Shown here: piece by piece, positions 29,544 to 38,079 of the stretch
How the letters are laid out: each line of letters starts with the position of its first letter
Numbering within the stretch: the first letter of the stretch is position 1
Assembly (NCBI GenBank): GCA_963800215.1
Contig: CAWCZY010000007.1
Location: forward strand, 1,054,001 to 1,118,000
DNA from: JAJPKK01 sp963800215
GTDB lineage: Bacteria > Pseudomonadota > Alphaproteobacteria > Rhizobiales > Xanthobacteraceae
DNA length: 64,000 nucleotides
Direction: 5' to 3'
Notes under the pieces: model-generated
What the model saw: the letters and a program-made list of their open reading frames with translations, nothing else
The model's database searches: none
What the model was told of the DNA's origin: nothing
Position numbers and translations under genes: made by a program

Positions 29544-30608
29544 ATGAAGCGTGGGGTCCGCTGGTATATCGTCTGCTCCTTCATGCTCGCTGTGCTGTCC
29601 GGCTGCGCCCGAATGTGGTTCGCAGAACGTGAACCATGGCGACGCGAAGCCGAGGCCGCTTGCCTGCAATCCGGCGCGGTGAAGGAAGGTCCTTCCGTCA
29701 CCGTCGTCGCGGCGATCGACGGGCCCGGGGTCTGCGGCGCGGACTACCCGCTTCGGGTCTCGGCGCTCGGCGAGCCTGCGGTGCCCGGTTTCGCGGACGA
29801 GGTGCCGCGGCCGCCCGGGGCGATCCAGGGCGCGTCCATCCAAGGCACGCCTTTGCCGGCTCCGTCCTATCCGAACTACCCGCCGGTCGCGCCGTATTCG
29901 CCTGCTGCGCCATATCCGTCGGCATCCGTCGGCGCGCCGATATCGCTCGCCCCGCCCGGCCTCGCGCAGTCCGCCGCCGCCGGCGGCTACGCGCCGGACG
30001 GCTATTCGCAGCCGCGGGCAGCGGTGCCGGCCGAGTTGGTACCGCTGGGCCGGCCGGCGAGCCCGGCGCTCACCGCCGCGCCCGCGACCCTGACGCCCAC
30101 GGCGACGCTCGCCTGTCCCCTGGTCGCGACGCTGGACCGCTTCATCAGCGAGCACGTGCAGCCGGCGGCGGTGCGCTGGTTCGGCCAGCCGGTGGTCGAG
30201 ATCAAGCAGATCTCCGCCTATTCCTGCCGCGGCATGAACGGCGACCCTCGTGCCAACATCTCCGAGCACGCATTCGGCAATGCCCTCGACATCGCCGCCT
30301 TCACCCTCGCCGACGGCCACCGGATCACGGTCAGGGACGGCTGGCACGGGGCGCCGGAGGAGCAGGGCTTCCTGCACGACGTCCAGGGCGCCGCATGCGA
30401 AATGTTCACCACCGTGCTGGCGCCCGGGTCCAACCAATATCACTACGATCACATGCATGTGGACCTGATGCGCCGCGCCAGCGGCCGGATCATCTGCGAG
30501 CCCGCCGCCATTCCCGGCGAAGCGGCGGCGGCGCGCGCCGGCGGCCGCTATGGCTGGCGCCCGGGTGCCCCGGCGGTCACCGGCTCCATCGCCGCGCGGA
30601 AGCCCTAG
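29544..30608 (+). CDS. Extensin-like family lipoprotein, VanY-type peptidase fold
   Basis: 354 residues. A lipoprotein signal ends LAVLSGCAR. Residues 75-190 are a low-complexity proline/alanine linker. The C-terminal 160 residues match the extensin-like C-terminal domain (Extensin-like_C), related to VanY-type D-Ala-D-Ala peptidases: SEHAFGNALDIAAF near 238 and YHYDHMHVDL near 299 supply the likely zinc ligands. Probably acts on peptidoglycan in the periplasm. Immediate neighbours give no extra hint. Confidence 0.85.
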   Translation: MKRGVRWYIVCSFMLAVLSGCARMWFAEREPWRREAEAACLQSGAVKEGPSVTVVAAIDGPGVCGADYPLRVSALGEPAVPGFADEVPRPPGAIQGASIQGTPLPAPSYPNYPPVAPYSPAAPYPSASVGAPISLAPPGLAQSAAAGGYAPDGYSQPRAAVPAELVPLGRPASPALTAAPATLTPTATLACPLVATLDRFISEHVQPAAVRWFGQPVVEIKQISAYSCRGMNGDPRANISEHAFGNALDIAAFTLADGHRITVRDGWHGAPEEQGFLHDVQGAACEMFTTVLAPGSNQYHYDHMHVDLMRRASGRIICEPAAIPGEAAAARAGGRYGWRPGAPAVTGSIAARKP

Positions 30609-30822
30609 CGATCGCTTCGCTTTCGCGTTCACCGGCAGCGGCGGCAGCCCTGCTTGCGGCGCTCTCGGCTTTGTGCGCCGTACCAGCCTCGCGGGTAGAT
30701 ATTTACGGTGGCCTGCGACAAGGTGCGACACCCCTTCTTTAAGCCCCGTCACACCCCAATATAGCGTAGGAGTTTGGCCTAACCGCCCGGTTCAGCCGCC
30801 GGCCGTTTCGGGGAGATCCCAC

Positions 30823-31791
30823 ATGTTCCGCTTTGGTTTGCGTGCAATGATCGCGATGTTGGCCGTGGCGGCGACGCTGGCCGTCGCGGCAGCGCCGGCC
30901 GATGCCCGCATCGGCGGCGGCTTCAGCTCGGGCAGCCGCGGCAGCCGCAGCTTCACCGCGCCGCCATCGACGTCGACGGCTCCGTCGGCATCGCCGTTCC
31001 AGCGCACCACCGCCCAACCGGGCCAGCCCGGGTTTGGCCAGTCCGGCGGCGGGTTGTTCGGCGGGCGCGGATTTTTCGGCGGCGGGCTGTTCGGCGGCTT
31101 GGCGGCCGGGTTCCTGGGCGCCGGCCTGTTCGGCCTCCTGTTCGGCCACGGCATGTTCGGCGGGCTCGGCGGCATCTTCTCGTTCATCGGGCTGCTGTTC
31201 CAGGTCGGGCTGATCGCCTTCATCGCCATGGCCCTGTGGCGCTATTTCCAGCGCCGCAACCAGCCGGCCTATGCCGGCGGCAATCCCATGTATCGTGACG
31301 CTCCCGGAGGCACAGGAATGGGTTCCGGCTTGGGCTCGGGCCTCGGCGGCAGCCGCGCCCCGGCCGGTCCGGCGCAGCGCAGCGACACCGTCGGCATCAC
31401 CGGCCTCGACTACGACGCCTTCGAGCGCACGCTCGGCGATGTCCAGGCCGCCTACAGCAACGAGGATATCGGCGCCCTGCGCGCCAAGTTGACGCCGGAG
31501 ATGCTGTCCTATTTCTCCGAGGACCTCGCGCAGAATGCGAGCCGGGGCGTCATCAACCGGGTTTCCGACGTGAAGCTCCTCAATGGCGACCTGTCCGAGG
31601 CCTGGCGCGAGGGCGGCACCGACTACGCCACGGTCGCCATGCGGTTTTCGCTCCACGATTGGATGATCGATCGGACCAACGGCCAGGTCGTCGACGGCGA
31701 TCCGTCACGGCCCCAGGAGGTCACGGAATTCTGGACCTTCCGCCGCAGTGCCGGCGGCCCATGGATCCTTTCGGCGATCCAACAGGTCTAA
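30823..31791 (+). CDS. Tim44-like domain membrane protein
   Basis: 322 residues from ATG 30823, preceded by GGGGAG. Signal or first span (LRAMIAMLAVAATLAVAAAP), a Gly/Phe-rich low-complexity region (GGGLFGGRGFFGGGLFGG), a second span (FQVGLIAFIAMALWRYF), then a C-terminal Tim44-like alpha/beta domain from about residue 185 (LDYDAFERTLGDVQAAYSNE to WILSAIQQV). These proteins are common in alphaproteobacteria; the bacterial role is unclear. Confidence 0.87.
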   Translation: MFRFGLRAMIAMLAVAATLAVAAAPADARIGGGFSSGSRGSRSFTAPPSTSTAPSASPFQRTTAQPGQPGFGQSGGGLFGGRGFFGGGLFGGLAAGFLGAGLFGLLFGHGMFGGLGGIFSFIGLLFQVGLIAFIAMALWRYFQRRNQPAYAGGNPMYRDAPGGTGMGSGLGSGLGGSRAPAGPAQRSDTVGITGLDYDAFERTLGDVQAAYSNEDIGALRAKLTPEMLSYFSEDLAQNASRGVINRVSDVKLLNGDLSEAWREGGTDYATVAMRFSLHDWMIDRTNGQVVDGDPSRPQEVTEFWTFRRSAGGPWILSAIQQV

Positions 31792-31797
31792 ATCGCG

Positions 31798-32409
31798 TCA
31801 GATGACATAGATCCGGTCCGGCAGTTCGTCGCGGCTTTCGGTGGTGCGCGGGAAGTGGGTCGCGAGCACCGTCGCGCAGGTGTCGATGGCGGATATGAAG
31901 CCGTCGGCGATGCGGCCGCTGCCGCAATGGGCGACCAGCGCATCGACGGCGCCCTGCCATTCCGCTTGCGGCACCCGCGCGGCGATGCCTTCGTCGGCGA
32001 CGATGCGGGCATAATGCTCGGCGAGCGAGACGAAGATCAGGATGCCGCTGCGTTCCTTCTTGCGCGCGATGCCGCGGATGGTGAACTGCTCCAGGGCGAC
32101 GCGATGGGCGACGGCGCGACGCGCCGCGCGCGGCAGCAGAGCGACGCGCACCCGCGGCAGGCACAGTACCACGGCAGCCGCGAAAAACGCCGTCGCCTGC
32201 AGCAGCAGGATGCGGTGAACCGATAGCGCGGTGAAGGCCACCAGCAGCCACGGCAGGGCGAGCGCGGCGAGGGCCGCGAGCAGGATCGGCAGCCCGGAGG
32301 CATCCGAGGACGCCTGCGCCAGCACGCAGACGATCTCGCCCGACGTCTTGGCTTCGGCGGCGCGAATGGCAGCCGAGATGCGTTCGCGGTCGTGTTCCGA
32401 AATGTCCAT
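31798..32409 (-). CDS. TPM-domain membrane protein
   Basis: 203 residues. An N-terminal TPM-type start (ISAAIRAAEAKTSGEIVCVL), two membrane helices (LPILLAALAALALPWLLVAF; RILLLQATAFFAAAVVLCLP) and a second half with ERSGILIFVSLAEHYARIVAD, typical of the short TPM partner of YgcG-type proteins. Its ATG overlaps the TGA of the preceding gene, so lemA, the long TPM gene and this one form an operon. Confidence 0.87.
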   Translation of the reverse strand: MDISEHDRERISAAIRAAEAKTSGEIVCVLAQASSDASGLPILLAALAALALPWLLVAFTALSVHRILLLQATAFFAAAVVLCLPRVRVALLPRAARRAVAHRVALEQFTIRGIARKKERSGILIFVSLAEHYARIVADEGIAARVPQAEWQGAVDALVAHCGSGRIADGFISAIDTCATVLATHFPRTTESRDELPDRIYVI

Positions 32410-33206
32410 CACCAGCTTCCCGAAGCCCCGCCGCCGCCCGACGAGCCGCCGCCGCCGGAGAAGCCGCCACCACCGCCGCCCGATGAGCCGCCGCCCGAAA
32501 ATCCGCCGCCGCGCGAGCCGCCGGAATTGAAGAGGATGTTGAGGACCACGTTGAGGAAGAACCAGCGGAAGCCCGGCGAAACGATGAGCGCCGTCACCAG
32601 GCCGATCAGCAGGGCGATGATGATCCAATCCCCGAGGTCGAAGGACTCCTGATTGTCGAGGCGCAGCGACGGGCGCTGCTGCCATTCCGATGCGTCGGTG
32701 GTCAGCACCGTGATGATGTCGTCGACGCCGCGCGACACCCCGTCGCCGAAATCGCCGGTCTTGAAGCGCGGCGCGATGGCGTTGGTGATGATGATCTTCG
32801 ACAGCGCGTCGGTGAGCGTGCCCTCCAGGCCATAGCCGACCTCGATGCGTACGCGGCGCTGGTTCGGCGCGACCAGCAGGAGCACGCCGTTGCTCTTGGT
32901 CTTCTCGCCGAGCTTCCAGGCGCGGAACAGCTCGTTGGCGTAGGGCTCGATCTCCTCGCCGTCGAGCGAGGAAACGGTGGCGACGACGAGCTGGATGCCG
33001 GATTTGGTTTCGAGTTCGCCGAGCTTGGCCTCGATGGCGCTGCGCGTCGCCGCCGGGATCACGTTGGCCTGGTCGACCACGCGCCCGGTAAGCGACGGGA
33101 AATTGGCGGCGCAGACCGCCGCGCACACCAGCGCGAGGAACGCGAGCGTGAAAAATGCGCGCGCAACTTCCCCCGCGAAGACGGAAGAGCGGCGGCCTGC
33201 GGTCAT
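32409..33206 (-). CDS. TPM-domain (YgcG-like) exported protein with Gly/Ser-rich tail
   Basis: 265 residues. Signal peptide (FFTLAFLALVCAAVCAA), TPM domain (LTGRVVDQANVIPAATRSAI ... VGYGLEGTLTDALSKIIITN), one membrane helix near residue 210 (WIIIALLIGLVTALIVSP) and a tail of GGGSSGGGGGG type. Psb32/TPM proteins of this shape occur next to LemA. Molecular role not settled. Confidence 0.88.
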   Translation of the reverse strand: MTAGRRSSVFAGEVARAFFTLAFLALVCAAVCAANFPSLTGRVVDQANVIPAATRSAIEAKLGELETKSGIQLVVATVSSLDGEEIEPYANELFRAWKLGEKTKSNGVLLLVAPNQRRVRIEVGYGLEGTLTDALSKIIITNAIAPRFKTGDFGDGVSRGVDDIITVLTTDASEWQQRPSLRLDNQESFDLGDWIIIALLIGLVTALIVSPGFRWFFLNVVLNILFNSGGSRGGGFSGGGSSGGGGGGFSGGGGSSGGGGASGSW

Positions 33207-33231
33207 TTCAGCGCCTTCGGACGGCGGCGCG

Positions 33232-33831
33232 TCAGAACTTCACTTGCGGCGGGGTCTGCGCGGCATCGTTGGCGGCGAACTCCGCCATCGGCTTGTTGCC
33301 GCGGAACACGGTCGAAGCCCACAGCAGCCCGGGGAAGGTCTTGAGCTCGGTGTTGTAGACCCGCACCGCCTCGATGTAGTCGCGCCGCGCCACCGCGATG
33401 CGGTTCTCGGTGCCCTCGAGTTGCGACTGCAGCGCCAGGAAGTTCTGGTTCGACTTGAGGTCGGGATAGTTTTCGCTCACCGCGAGCAGCCGGCCGAGCG
33501 CGCCGGTGAGCTGGCTCTGCGCGTCCTGGAACTGCTTGAGCTTGTCGGGATCGGTGAGCTGGGAGGCGTCGATCTTCACCGACGTCGCCTTGGCGCGCGC
33601 TTCGACCACGGCGGTGAGCACGTCCTTTTCCTGCTTGGCGTAGCCCTGCACGGTGGCGACGAGATTGGGAATGAGGTCGGTGCGGCGCTGGTAATTGTTC
33701 TGCACGTCCGCCCATTTCGCCTTGGCTTGCTCCTCATAGGTCGGGATGGTGTTGTAGCCGCAGGCCGAGACGGTGAGGCCGAGGACGACGGCGGCGAAAA
33801 CAGCGCGTAGGCGCGATGTCGATATGGTCAT
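33232..33831 (-). CDS. lemA: LemA family lipoprotein
   Basis: 199 residues from ATG 33831. The signal ends in LTVSACGYN (lipobox Cys about 24). The body is the all-helical LemA fold, with the hallmark AKWADVQNNYQRRTDLIPNL, ASQLTDPDKLKQFQDAQSQL and ending near FPGLLWAS. First gene of the lemA-TPM-TPM operon, 25 bases before the long TPM gene. Confidence 0.93.
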   Translation of the reverse strand: MTISTSRLRAVFAAVVLGLTVSACGYNTIPTYEEQAKAKWADVQNNYQRRTDLIPNLVATVQGYAKQEKDVLTAVVEARAKATSVKIDASQLTDPDKLKQFQDAQSQLTGALGRLLAVSENYPDLKSNQNFLALQSQLEGTENRIAVARRDYIEAVRVYNTELKTFPGLLWASTVFRGNKPMAEFAANDAAQTPPQVKF

Positions 33832-33994
33832 GATGGCCTCTTGCTTCCCTGCGCTCGGCGGGCGGCGTACCGGCCGCATTGCCAACCAGAAGAATTGTCC
33901 TTGACATCAATCATTTGTTCGGGTCCCGCAAGAGGAAACCCCCGCCGCACCGTTACGGAGGCGTAGAATTGGGGCCATTCCAGCCGATGCCGGG

Positions 33995-34228
33995 CTACTT
34001 TCCGGCCACCCTTCTCAGCGCTTCATTGATCCTGTCCTGCCAGCCCGGCCCGGATTCCTGGAAGTGCTCGAGCACATCCCGATCGATGCGCAAAGAAACC
34101 AACTCCTTGGCGTTCGGGGGCGAAGGCCTCGCGGGAGCAGGTTCGGCAGGCTTTGACGTTGCCGTCTTGAACGCCGCTTCGGCTGCCTGCCGCGGGTCGG
34201 TTGGTCTTCGTCTTCTATCATCGTTCAT
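33995..34228 (-). CDS. BrnA-type antitoxin, orphan
   Basis: 77 residues. The C-terminal half (LVSLRIDRDVLEHFQESGPG then WQDRINEALRR) is the ribbon-helix-helix pattern of BrnA antitoxins. In complete systems the toxin BrnT precedes it. Here the 234 bases upstream on its strand hold no BrnT, and none lies downstream. It may be a solitary regulator or the remains of a lost pair. Confidence 0.75.
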   Translation of the reverse strand: MNDDRRRRPTDPRQAAEAAFKTATSKPAEPAPARPSPPNAKELVSLRIDRDVLEHFQESGPGWQDRINEALRRVAGK

Positions 34229-34462
34229 TCGAGCACCTGCGACGTGCGCGCCAGCCGATCGCCTTCGCCAATCCGGTTACCACAATCAGGGCCGGCGTCA
34301 AAAGGGGGTTGGCGTCATCCGATATCTTGTTCACGATAGGTCTTCGAGGAACGTGGCGGACGAGGCCAGCTCGTTTTCCGGTCCGAATGCTTTGCCGCAT
34401 ACGCGGCGGTGTCGATCTGGCAGCAGTGCGTTCGGCACGCGCGATGCCGACGGGAAGGCTCA

Positions 34463-35377
34463 ATGAGCTTGCTGATCGCGCTCACCGGCGCAACCGGCTT
34501 TATCGGGCAATACCTGCTGCGGGAATTGCCTCGACGCGGCCATCGCCTTCGCGTGCTGCTGCGCCGGCCAACCGACATGCTCGTGCAGGGCTCCAGCGCC
34601 GTGATCGGCGATCTCTCGCGGCCGCAGAACATGGGGGCGGCGCTCGCGGGCGTCGACGCGGTCGTCCACTCGGCCGGTCTCCCCGGCACCATGTCGGGCA
34701 TTCCGGAAGACGACTATCGTGTCCTCAATACCGAGGCCACGATCGGCCTCGCCCACGCGGCGCGCCGAGCGGGCGCAAAACGCTTCATCTTCCTCTCCTC
34801 CATTCGCGCCCAGTGCGGGCCCACGGCCGACCGGGTGCTGACGGAGGATTCCGAGGCGCGGCCGACCGATGCGTATGGAAAGTCCAAGCTGGCGGCAGAG
34901 CAGGGATTGGCGCAGATCGACGTCGACTGGGTCGCGTTGCGGCTGGTTCTGACCTACGGCCCAGGTGTCAAGGGCAACATGGCGCAGCTGATGCGGCTCG
35001 CGCGATCCCCCTATCCATTGCCCCTTCGCGGCCTCAAAGCCCGGCGGTCGCTGCTGTCGCTCGACAATCTAGTCGGAGCGATCGATGCCGCGCTCACGAC
35101 ACGGGAGCCGCTGCGGCGGCCGCTGATCGTCGCCGATCCGGAACCGGTGAGCGTACCGGAAATGGTCGCGGCGATGCGTCGTGGGCTTGGGCGAAGCCCC
35201 CGGCTTGTTCCAGTGCCGGCGCCCGCGCTCCGCGCGTTCCTGTCCTTGGCCGGGAGACCGGAAATATACGAACGGTTGACGGGCTCGCTCGTGGTCGACT
35301 CCTCGGCTCTCAGGCGCATCGGCTGGCAGCCGTCGACCGAAACGGCGGCGGGCCTGGCCGATCTCATGCGAGCTTGA
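34463..35377 (+). CDS. NAD-dependent epimerase/dehydratase family protein
   Basis: 304 residues, extended short-chain dehydrogenase fold. Nucleotide motif GATGFIGQYL; catalytic YxxxK in DAYGKSKLAAEQ; SSIRAQCGP is the substrate-loop serine region. Start ATG 34463 (MSLLIALTGATGFIG). Substrate unknown: a nucleoside-sugar or a lipid-linked sugar is typical for the family. No sugar-pathway genes are adjacent. Confidence 0.85.
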   Translation: MSLLIALTGATGFIGQYLLRELPRRGHRLRVLLRRPTDMLVQGSSAVIGDLSRPQNMGAALAGVDAVVHSAGLPGTMSGIPEDDYRVLNTEATIGLAHAARRAGAKRFIFLSSIRAQCGPTADRVLTEDSEARPTDAYGKSKLAAEQGLAQIDVDWVALRLVLTYGPGVKGNMAQLMRLARSPYPLPLRGLKARRSLLSLDNLVGAIDAALTTREPLRRPLIVADPEPVSVPEMVAAMRRGLGRSPRLVPVPAPALRAFLSLAGRPEIYERLTGSLVVDSSALRRIGWQPSTETAAGLADLMRA

Positions 35378-35759
35378 GCTTGCGCGCGGCCGCCTCGGCC
35401 GAGCGCCGCACAATGTTTCACGGCATGATCGGTGAAGCCCCGCACAACTCTTCCGGCCGATTTCAACTGGGGACGCGCATTCCAATACCACGCGGCGCGG
35501 CCCCATTGCAAATCACACGCCCCCTCCGAATGCGCCAACTACTTCCGACACGCCGGATACGAACCACACTAGGTGGAAAATGCTCTAGCATACTTGTTGA
35601 TTCGCTGAAGTCGGGGCTGTGTTTGCAACACTTCTGCCCGTGCTGCGATTGGATCAGGCGCTTCTCCGCTTCGGAAACGGGCGGCGAGAATTTGAGCGAC
35701 CGCACACGCTCTTGGAACCAAGCCCCCGCTTCATCTCCTGTAACCGAGAGGAGATGTAC
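35378..35759. other. Intergenic stretch without recognisable features
   Basis: About 380 bases. Reading frames here have no family resemblance and no clear ribosome site. The right-hand third is AT-richer and probably carries the promoter of the exported protein gene at 35760. Confidence 0.4.
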
Positions 35760-36155
35760 ATGTTCAAGCTGTCCGGGTTAGTGTTGCTGCTCTCCATGAC
35801 CGGAGCACAAGCGGAGGAAGCTCCCGCGAACAAGTGGGCAAGCAGCCCATACCATGCGTGGATGAGCAAGCAAAAGATCAACGAGGCGGCGCGGCGAATA
35901 GGCCGCAACCCCAACCTTCCGTGGTCGAGCTGCTGTGACAATGCAGACCGGGTGAAGACCCAATTTCGCGTCAATCGAGATACCAACAAAGATACATGGT
36001 GGTGGCTCGACGGGAACACCTGGCGGGAAGTCCCCGATGACATCATCCATGAAGAGTACGACCCGACCATGCCCGAAGACCTCCGGCGTGAAGGCGTACT
36101 CTTCGTGTATCAGGGGAAGCCCACATGCTTCTGGTACCCGGAAGGGGGCATCTGA
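35760..36155 (+). CDS. Small exported protein of unknown function
   Basis: 131 residues from ATG 35760, 8 bases after AGGAG; a second ATG at 35754 is less well placed. Signal peptide MFKLSGLVLLLSMTGAQAE. The mature part contains two vicinal cysteines (LPWSSCCDNADRVKTQF), several tryptophans (DTWWWLDGNTWREVPDD) and a C-terminal cysteine (GKPTCFWYPEGGI). I recall similar proteins in rhizobia and Bradyrhizobium as hypothetical periplasmic proteins. Confidence 0.75.
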   Translation: MFKLSGLVLLLSMTGAQAEEAPANKWASSPYHAWMSKQKINEAARRIGRNPNLPWSSCCDNADRVKTQFRVNRDTNKDTWWWLDGNTWREVPDDIIHEEYDPTMPEDLRREGVLFVYQGKPTCFWYPEGGI

Positions 36156-36466
36156 CGAGGTGCACTTTTGCTCGGGGCCTTCCGGCCGGCCCTCTGACGA
36201 GGCGGCCCGACCCTGCTGTCGCGCTTGACAATTCATCCCGCCGCGCCCAGATGATAATGACCGGTTCGTGATATCGCGTGAAGTCGGCAGGTGCTGCCGT
36301 GGCGATTGAATTCGGCTTGTTCCAGAAAATTGTGAGCATTTTCTTCGGGGGGTTGCGAACAAGATCGGCCGCGGGCGACGGCGGGGTGCATCCCACCGAG
36401 CGTAGATTCTCGCCTTCCGTGCTCCGCTCGCAGCGCATTCCATCTGCCGCCATCAAGGAGTGAGCC
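36156..36466. other. Intergenic stretch without recognisable features
   Basis: 311 bases between the exported protein and the DUF4167 gene. No frame has a family match; no hairpin with a T-run was found. Confidence 0.4.
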
Positions 36467-36727
36467 ATGCACAATGGCCCAAGGACAATCATGAACACGC
36501 GCCAATCCAAACCGCCGGGGCAGTTCAACGGCCGATCAAAGCGGTGGACACCGAGCACCCCCCGCCCCGAGACGAACGGATCTCAAAACGCGAAACGAAG
36601 CTATGAGCGGTATCTCGCACTGGCCCAGGAAGAAGCGCGATCCGGGAATGTCGTCGGGGCGGAAAACTACTACCAGCACGCCGAACACTATTTCAGATTG
36701 ATGTCCTCGAACCGGGAGTCGACGTAG
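36467..36727 (+). CDS. Short DUF4167-domain protein
   Basis: 86 residues. The second half (AKRSYERYLALAQEEARSGN then ENYYQHAEHYFRLM) is the conserved core of DUF4167, a domain usually carried by longer alphaproteobacterial proteins with an RNA-binding-like basic N-terminus. This copy has only the core and a short Arg/Pro-rich leader. The start is ATG 36467 or 36491. Function unknown. Confidence 0.8.
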   Translation: MHNGPRTIMNTRQSKPPGQFNGRSKRWTPSTPRPETNGSQNAKRSYERYLALAQEEARSGNVVGAENYYQHAEHYFRLMSSNREST

Positions 36728-36809
36728 AAGGCTCCGCCGCAACGCCCGTCCGCGTCCGGCCCGCAGCGTGGCTTGCGGGGACCGTCACGACCGAAGACGC
36801 GAACCGGCC

Positions 36810-37766
36810 TCAGCGTGCGTCCCGCGCGCGCGGCCGATCTCCCGACGAGCGAGCGCTTCCGTTGGAGCGGCCCTGTGCAAGGAGGGCGAGAGCCGCCCGG
36901 AGCTGACCGCCGGCGCTGTCGAGCACCCTCTCGGCTTCTTCCAGCTCGCACCCCTTGAGCAGGAGCATCGCGAGCTTGACGCTCCCACGTGCCCGCCTGA
37001 GCGCCTCACGCACCTCCTCGCGGGTCTTGCCGGTGAGATGGAGCAGCATGTTTTCCCGCCGCTCCACCAGCTTGGCGTTGGAAGCCTGCACGTCCACCAT
37101 CAAGCCCGCGTAGACTTTGCCGAGCCGGATCATCACCAATGACGACAACAGGCTCAGTGCGATGCGCTGCGCCGTGCCGGCGTTCATCCGCGTCGAGCCG
37201 GCGATCGGTTCCGGGCCGGTCTCCAGGCAAACCGGATACTCGGCCTCCACAAGAATGGGCGTGCCGGGATTGTTCGCGATGCCGACGGTCAAGGCACCGC
37301 GTTGCCTCGCCTCGCGCAAGCATGCCAACGTAAACGGAGTCGTCCCGCTCGCGGCCACGGCGATCAGCGCGTCCTTCGCGGCGATGCCGTGGCGCCGGAC
37401 GACATCGATCGCCTGTCCGGGTTCGTCTTCGGCGCCTTCTTTCGCTCGAACCATGGCTTCTTCGCCGCCGGCGATGAAGAGCAACAGGCGGTCACACGGC
37501 CAGCCAAAGGTCGGCATCAGCTCGGCGCCGTCCTGAACCGCCAGGCGTCCGGAGGTTCCGGCCCCCGCATAGACGAGACGGCCGCCGTCCCTCAGGCGGG
37601 TTTCCACGGCAAGCGCGGCTCGGGCAAGCTCAGGCCGCGCCGTGCGCACGGCGGCGACGGCGGAAAACTGCCCCTCGATCATGGCATCGAGAACGTCTGC
37701 GGGCTCCCAGGCGTCGATGCCGGAATACCGTGGGCTCGGACGTTCGGTGCCCATAAAGGTTAACAT
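36810..37766 (-). CDS. murQ: N-acetylmuramic acid 6-phosphate etherase
   Basis: About 318 residues. Splits MurNAc-6-P into GlcNAc-6-P and lactate in peptidoglycan recycling. SIS-domain motifs: GRLVYAGAGTSGRLAVQDGA, TFGWP, AVAASGTTPFTLACL and the MNAGTAQRIALSLLSS region. ATG 37766 overlaps the stop of a 12-codon leader with a strong ribosome site; ATG 37754 (MGTERPSPRYSGID) is the start closest to known family members. Divergent from the SIS-nagA pair, which would use its product. Confidence 0.92.
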   Translation of the reverse strand: MLTFMGTERPSPRYSGIDAWEPADVLDAMIEGQFSAVAAVRTARPELARAALAVETRLRDGGRLVYAGAGTSGRLAVQDGAELMPTFGWPCDRLLLFIAGGEEAMVRAKEGAEDEPGQAIDVVRRHGIAAKDALIAVAASGTTPFTLACLREARQRGALTVGIANNPGTPILVEAEYPVCLETGPEPIAGSTRMNAGTAQRIALSLLSSLVMIRLGKVYAGLMVDVQASNAKLVERRENMLLHLTGKTREEVREALRRARGSVKLAMLLLKGCELEEAERVLDSAGGQLRAALALLAQGRSNGSARSSGDRPRARDAR

Positions 37767-37798
37767 CGGTATAACGCACGAAAACGCGTCGGCTCCAT
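37760..37798 (-). promoter_or_regulatory. 12-codon leader peptide overlapping the murQ start
   Basis: ATG 37798 has GGAGGA seven bases upstream, the best ribosome site in the locus, and encodes MEPTRFRALYRC. Its TAA overlaps the first murQ codons (ATGTTAA). This is the arrangement expected for translational coupling. A single-base error joining the two frames is the alternative. Confidence 0.45.
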
Positions 37799-38079
37799 AT
37801 TGGTTCCTCCGGACGACGATTGAATAAACAGGTATCGGAATCGAAGCTTTCTGAACAGTTGCTTCTTCCGGCTCTGACGACGGGGGCAGAAAATGTCGCG
37901 GCCGCCTGCGCAGGTTTTCGAGTACATTCCCCGGCGACGGATTGGCCGGCGCGGCAATTATTCGATTGGGACAGGCGGCTTGCTTCGAGCATCGCACCGT
38001 GGCTCAGTCGAAATGACGGCACGTGGACCGGCTCTTGCCGCATGAATTTCGAAGTTGCGCGTTCATACCGGGGTGGCGC
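37799..38079. promoter_or_regulatory. Divergent promoter region of murQ and the SIS-nagA pair
   Basis: 281 bases between head-to-head genes. No regulator gene is present nearby and no clear operator palindrome was found by eye. The left part is AT-richer. Confidence 0.4.
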
